Below are positions 7,200 to 10,350 of a stretch of DNA of 10,350 nucleotides, piece by piece. Numbering within the stretch: position 1 is the stretch's first letter; every line of letters begins with the position of its first letter. The DNA lies in contig JAHFTZ010000037.1 in the NCBI GenBank assembly GCA_023265355.1, positions 1-10,350 on the forward strand, read 5' to 3'. Under the pieces are notes generated by a model. That model searched no databases, was not told the DNA's origin, and was given only the letters and a program-made list of their open reading frames with translations. The translations under genes and the position numbers were made by a program. The stretch is from Terriglobus sp. (GTDB lineage Bacteria; Acidobacteriota; Terriglobia; Terriglobales; Acidobacteriaceae).

Positions 7200-8120
7200 G
7201 TGTCTAAGATACGCATTGGAATTGACCTGGGTGGAACAAAAATTGAAGGCCGCGCGTTCGACGCGGAGGGCCATGAACTGGACCGGCTTCGCGTTCCCAC
7301 GCCCCGGGAAGACTATGACGGAACGCTCGCCGCGATCGGCGAGGTAGCTACCGCTCTGGAGACGCGTACTGGAGGGAAGGGTCTCGTAGGTCTGGGCATT
7401 CCGGGAACGATCGTTCGCGCCACGGGCCTGGTGAAGAATGCGAACTCGACCTGGCTGAACGGACGCCCACTCGAAGTGGACCTCAAGAAAGCGACGGGGC
7501 GGGATATCCGCTGCGCGAACGATGCGAACTGTCTCGCGATCTCGGAGGCGACTGATGGCGCAGCGGCCGGATATGGCGTGGTTTTCGGTGTGATCCTGGG
7601 AACAGGATGCGGCGGCGGTGTCTCTCTCGATGGCAAGGTCCATGCCGGTCCGAATGGTCTGGCCGGCGAGTGGGGACACAATCCTCTGCCGAGACCTACA
7701 CCTGCGGAGTGGCCCGGACCCCTTTGTTACTGCGGCAACAGAAATTGCATGGAGCTTTGGCTTTCGGGATCAGGGCTGGAGCGCGATTACGCCGAGGTCA
7801 CCGGCAAGTCCCTGCGCGGTCCTGAGATTGTTGCGGCGTCCGAAGCGGGAGACGCAGAGGCCGAAGCGACTATCCAGCGATGGGAAGACCGCGTGGCCCG
7901 TGGCTTCACCACCATCATTAATATGATGGATCCGGATGCTATCGTGATCGGTGGCGGACTCTCGAACCTGGACCGGCTTTATACGAATATCCCGCCGCGT
8001 GTGCAGGCGCTGATCTTTGGCGGCGGTGCGCTGGATACGCCCATACTGAAGGCAAAGCACGGCGATGCGAGCGGAGTTCGGGGCGCGGCATGGCTCTGGC
8101 CGGCCAGCGCTCTGGTCTAG
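7200..8120 (+). CDS. mak: ROK-family sugar kinase, closest in features to Mak fructokinase
   Basis: ATP-dependent hexokinase of the ROK family; E. coli Mak phosphorylates fructose (and weakly mannose) at C6. 306 residues against about 302 in Mak. DLGGTK (9-14) is the phosphate-binding motif, KNANSTWLNGRPL (79-91) the sugar-binding region, D108 in NDANC the catalytic base, and GTGCGGG (134-140) the second phosphate motif. Zinc ligands are H160 in GEWGH and C176, C178, C183 in CYCGNRNCME. KAKHGDASGVRGAAWLWP near the end is typical of Mak. The start is GTG at 7200, 4 nt after the hldD stop, with AAAGGGGA (7183-7190) in the hldD tail 9 nt upstream: translational coupling is likely. Fructose is the most probable substrate; the operon with hldD leaves room for another sugar. 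Confidence 0.9.
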   Translation: MSKIRIGIDLGGTKIEGRAFDAEGHELDRLRVPTPREDYDGTLAAIGEVATALETRTGGKGLVGLGIPGTIVRATGLVKNANSTWLNGRPLEVDLKKATGRDIRCANDANCLAISEATDGAAAGYGVVFGVILGTGCGGGVSLDGKVHAGPNGLAGEWGHNPLPRPTPAEWPGPLCYCGNRNCMELWLSGSGLERDYAEVTGKSLRGPEIVAASEAGDAEAEATIQRWEDRVARGFTTIINMMDPDAIVIGGGLSNLDRLYTNIPPRVQALIFGGGALDTPILKAKHGDASGVRGAAWLWPASALV

Positions 8121-8123
8121 CTT

Positions 8124-8570
8124 TTAGTTCGCGGTGGGCTTGATCTGCTGCAGATCGATGTCCATCCACTCTCCGCGTTCAATGCCCGCGCGAATCTGCG
8201 AGACGGTCTTGCCCTGCTTTGTCTGCTGGTAGGCATATGCCGCTTCCTTCATGCAGGTGGAGCAGGCCGCGCCGTGGGTACCCTCGAAGCAGCTGTGCAG
8301 GCTGTTGTGACCCATGGCGCGGTCGCAGCGGCAGTAGCAGGGCAGCTGATGCAGAACGGCGGGAATCTCTTTCGCCATCTGGTAGGTCCGGATCTGGTAC
8401 CCGTGGGAGAAGTACTCGCCCGTAAGCTGCTCATTCTGCAGCACTGGCTTGAGAGACTTTCGTGGCGGCGCAGCGTTGTACGCCGGGACGTCGTCACCCG
8501 GGTTTCCATACTGCGCATAGGCGGCCAGCGTAAGCAGGCTGAGGGCAACGAGAGTGAGCGTCCGCTTCAT
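8124..8570 (-). CDS. Exported CYCXC / PCYCGC-motif cysteine-rich protein
   Basis: 148 residues. Residues 1-19 form a signal peptide (MKRT, hydrophobic core, AYA|QYG cleavage), so it acts in the periplasm or outside; no lipobox cysteine. The core carries LPCYCRC (C78, C80, C82) followed by C94, C103 and C106 and several histidines (H74, H88, H92, H99), then a helical C-terminus. This matches the PCYCGC-motif proteins, also named CYCXC (seleno)proteins because some members carry selenocysteine. Here every position is cysteine and no in-frame TGA occurs. Function is not established; the layout suggests metal binding or redox chemistry (inference). Its stop is 3 bp from that of the ROK kinase, tail to tail. 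No Shine-Dalgarno site precedes the ATG. Confidence 0.85.
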   Translation of the reverse strand: MKRTLTLVALSLLTLAAYAQYGNPGDDVPAYNAAPPRKSLKPVLQNEQLTGEYFSHGYQIRTYQMAKEIPAVLHQLPCYCRCDRAMGHNSLHSCFEGTHGAACSTCMKEAAYAYQQTKQGKTVSQIRAGIERGEWMDIDLQQIKPTAN

Positions 8571-8576
8571 AGAGCT

Positions 8577-8606
8577 ATTCTATCGCCTCGGTTTCTACGA
8601 TTTGAA
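8577..8606 (-). promoter_or_regulatory. Probable promoter of the CYCXC gene, leaderless
   Basis: On the minus strand TTCAAA (8601-8606) and TAGAAT (8577-8582) are 18 nt apart. TAGAAT ends exactly 6 nt before the ATG at 8570, so +1 would be the A of the start codon. Confidence 0.45.
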
Positions 8607-8618
8607 AGAGTGGCCAGC

Positions 8619-8658
8619 AAAAAAAGGACCCGTATGAACGGTATTTTGTCCATACGGG
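8619..8658 (-). terminator. Intrinsic terminator on the minus strand
   Basis: Read on the minus strand, CCCGTATG (8651-8658) pairs perfectly with CATACGGG (8629-8636) around a 14-nt loop, and after TCC comes a run of seven T (8619-8625). It lies 284 nt beyond the glmU stop and just before the CYCXC promoter. It therefore ends either a long glmU transcript or a separate small RNA, and insulates the CYCXC gene. Confidence 0.65.
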
Positions 8659-8738
8659 GGAGGCCAGTGACGCAACTTGTTTGCAGTGGGCGAAGAACCC
8701 AACCTCTTCTGCAGAATCCGTGTAGTCATAGAACTACT
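8619..8738 (-). ncRNA. Candidate small RNA upstream of the CYCXC gene
   Basis: An extended -10 (TGG-TAGACT, 8745-8750 on the minus strand) would start a transcript near 8738 that ends at the terminator hairpin, about 120 nt. Within it are a GTAGT/ACTAC hairpin at the 5' end, then a TGCAG/CTGCA stem capped by TGGG/CCCA with loop TTCTTCG. No recognised RNA family and no good -35; it may simply be the glmU 3' untranslated region. Confidence 0.25.
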
Positions 8739-8941
8739 GAAGTGAGTCTACCACTTTTTGTATTTCCTTCTACACATAATCAGACGCAGCCCGTGAAAAT
8801 AAGTTTCTTTTTCTACTCAAATTTCGGAGTACTTCCACGAGACGTCCGCTTCGAAGCAGATTATCCGCTGTTTCTCGTTTGTTTTGTTGTAGATATCTAT
8901 TCACCCAAGTTGGTTTCATTTCTGGGAAAAATCTTCAGCAG

Positions 8942-10350
8942 CTATGAACTTTCTTTTGCGGCACGAGCCTTCCGCTTTCGGTCCGCCCAGCCCTCCTTGG
9001 TTACCTGGCGAGAACGGCCAAGGGCGAGCGCGCCGGAGGGAACGTCATCCGTAATACTGGAACCTGCCGCCACGTAGGAGCCGTTGCCCAGGGTAAGCGG
9101 TGCGATCAGTGTGGAATCGGAGCCGACAAAGACATCGTCACCGATGGTCGTCCGGTTCTTGTTCACACCGTCATAGTTGCAGGTGATCACGCCTGCGCCA
9201 ATGTTCACGCCGTCTCCAACGACCGCGTCGCCAATATAAGAGAGGTGGCCCGCCTTGGAGCCCTCACCGATCGTGGCCTTTTTGGTTTCGACGAAGTTGC
9301 CGATGTGCGCTCCCTTGCCGATGTGGCTGGCAGGCCGCAGATGGGCGTAGGGACCGAGCGCTGCATCGTCGGCGACGGTCGAGGAGTCGAGGATGCAGCC
9401 GTTACGGACGAGAACGCGGTCGCCGAGGATGGAGTCTTGCACGACGGAGTAGGAGCGTATGCGGCAATCGGAGCCTATGACGGTCGCGCCGAGGAGCTGG
9501 ACAAAGGGTTCAAGGATCGTGTCCGGACCGACTTGAACGGTCGCATCGATGACGCAGGTCTCCGGGCGAAAGATGGTGACTCCGGAGGCCATGAGCCGTT
9601 TTGCGGTGGCGAGGCGGAGGGCTGCATCGAGGTGCATGATCTCGACGATGGTATTCGCGCCGAGGACCTCGTCGATATCGTCCGCTGCGAGAGCGACGAC
9701 GCGCTCCCCGGCGTCGACCATGAGGCGCGCGACGTCGGTGAGGTAGAACTCGCCGTGGGCGTTGTCTGTGTCGAGCTGATCGAGGTGGTTAAACAGAGAG
9801 GCGGTCTGGAAGGCGTAGATGCCGGAGTTGATCTCGGGCAGGTTCTGCTGGTCGGGCGCGAGGGATTTCTGCTCGACGATGGCGAGAGCTTCGGCGGAGC
9901 CCGGCGATTTACGGACCACACGGCCATAGCCGGTGGGGTCCGGAGGGATCGCGGTAAGGATGGTCATCGAGGCGTGCTCGGCGAGATGGAAGTCGCGGAT
10001 GGCGGCGATGGTCTCGGGGCGGATGAGAGGAACGTCTCCTGAGAGAACGAGCAGATGCTCAGGAGGCGTGAGCCCGGCGAAGGCTGCTTTGACCTGTTGA
10101 AGGGCGTGTCCAGTGCCGCGCTGCTCTGCCTGCAGAACAAAGCGGACGCCTGCGGTGCGTGTGGCGGCTTCTACGGTAGAGCGAACCGTCTCTGCCTGGT
10201 GGCCGATGATGACGGTAACGGCGTCGGCGGGCACAATGGCCAGGGCAGCGTCGAGGACGTGGAGCAGAAGGGGCTTCCCGCCGATTTCGTGCAGCACCTT
10301 GGGGCGCTTGCTCTTGAGACGTGTTCCCTTGCCGGCGGCCATGATGGCGA
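8942..10350 (-). CDS. glmU: Bifunctional UDP-GlcNAc pyrophosphorylase / GlcN-1-P acetyltransferase, start beyond the window
   Basis: Makes UDP-N-acetylglucosamine in the cytoplasm: acetylates glucosamine-1-phosphate, then couples it to UTP. The N-terminal uridylyltransferase domain shows AAGKGTRLKSKRPKVLHEI, QRGTGHA, SGDVPL and NSGIYAF. The C-terminal left-handed beta-helix has hexapeptide repeats through VGPDTILEPF, HIGKGAHIGNFVETKKA, the acetyltransferase histidine in SKAGHLSYIGD, and IGAGVITCNYDG. The stop is TAG at 8942-8944. The ATG at 10342 is internal: family members read LAAGKGTR there, and this frame continues upstream as Ala-Ile to the window edge, so only a few N-terminal residues are missing. 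468 residues are visible against 456 for the whole E. coli protein. The tail after GRSRQ is short and basic. Confidence 0.96.
   Translation of the reverse strand, partial: AIMAAGKGTRLKSKRPKVLHEIGGKPLLLHVLDAALAIVPADAVTVIIGHQAETVRSTVEAATRTAGVRFVLQAEQRGTGHALQQVKAAFAGLTPPEHLLVLSGDVPLIRPETIAAIRDFHLAEHASMTILTAIPPDPTGYGRVVRKSPGSAEALAIVEQKSLAPDQQNLPEINSGIYAFQTASLFNHLDQLDTDNAHGEFYLTDVARLMVDAGERVVALAADDIDEVLGANTIVEIMHLDAALRLATAKRLMASGVTIFRPETCVIDATVQVGPDTILEPFVQLLGATVIGSDCRIRSYSVVQDSILGDRVLVRNGCILDSSTVADDAALGPYAHLRPASHIGKGAHIGNFVETKKATIGEGSKAGHLSYIGDAVVGDGVNIGAGVITCNYDGVNKNRTTIGDDVFVGSDSTLIAPLTLGNGSYVAAGSSITDDVPSGALALGRSRQVTKEGWADRKRKARAAKESS

Larger units (their letters stand above)
8571..8941. other. 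371-bp AT-rich intergenic region between glmU and the CYCXC gene
   Basis: No coding sequence is credible here on either strand. It holds the CYCXC promoter (8577-8606), a minus-strand terminator hairpin (8619-8658) and a possible small RNA upstream of it (to about 8738). In 8750-8941 I see only AT-rich sequence, with scattered -10-like motifs but no strong structure. Confidence 0.7.

Noticed and set aside
8274..9077. Plus-strand open frame of 267 codons across the 371-bp gap
   Set aside because: Most of it is antisense to the CYCXC gene and the end of glmU; the rest is AT-rich, of irregular composition and without a recognisable domain or ribosome site.
9245..10042. Plus-strand open frame of 265 codons
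   Set aside because: Entirely antisense to glmU, with the Gly/Asp/Val-rich composition typical of the reverse strand of a GC-rich gene.
10340..10342. ATG at 10340-10342 as the glmU start
   Set aside because: The family has several residues before AAGKGTR and the frame remains open to the window edge, so the start lies outside.
1..10350. tRNA, rRNA, CRISPR array, transposase, prophage or toxin-antitoxin genes
   Set aside because: Looked for on both strands; no cloverleaf or TPsiC-like motif, no regularly spaced direct repeats, and no matching protein motifs.

Overview
The window carries only chromosomal housekeeping-type genes. Gene content, moderately high GC and one repeat family (translated in one copy as VILSEAKDL, a peptide I associate with acidobacterial annotations) suggest an Acidobacteriota genome, probably of the Terriglobales/Acidobacteriaceae kind. 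That placement is inference from memory, not from a search. I see no prophage, transposase, CRISPR array, tRNA or rRNA.

Layout, left to right. Positions 1-2181 (minus) hold most of metG (methionyl-tRNA synthetase), which runs off the left edge. A 129-bp divergent region follows, then a secreted YVTN-type beta-propeller protein (2311-3285, plus) and, 20 bp on, rlmN (3306-4517, plus). rlmN converges with an ExuT-like MFS transporter (4725-6065, minus, TTG start); between them is a long imperfect inverted repeat (4521-4653). A second divergent promoter region (6066-6214) serves the transporter and a two-gene operon: hldD (6215-7195) and a Mak-like ROK sugar kinase (7200-8120, GTG start). The kinase converges, with only 3 bp between stop codons, on a small exported cysteine-rich CYCXC/PCYCGC-type protein (8124-8570, minus). 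A 371-bp AT-richer gap holds a minus-strand terminator hairpin and perhaps a small RNA. glmU (minus) fills 8942-10350 and runs off the right edge just short of its true start.

Functionally, glmU (UDP-GlcNAc for peptidoglycan and lipid A) and hldD (ADP-heptose for LPS core) point to a Gram-negative envelope. metG and rlmN belong to translation. The transporter and the ROK kinase fit uptake and phosphorylation of sugars or sugar acids.

The strongest unusual signal is a small structured repeat present in three copies. Two form the inverted pair between rlmN and the transporter, and one lies in frame inside the metG catalytic domain. The differences between the paired copies are compensatory, so each copy keeps its own small hairpin. 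Other points are a metG without the usual zinc cysteines and with a local GC dip, an acidic insertion in rlmN just before the radical-SAM cysteines, and a split between genes with Shine-Dalgarno sites (transporter, hldD, kinase) and genes with no such site but a -10-like box almost at the start codon (metG, propeller, rlmN, CYCXC protein). I found no convincing wholly new multi-gene system.
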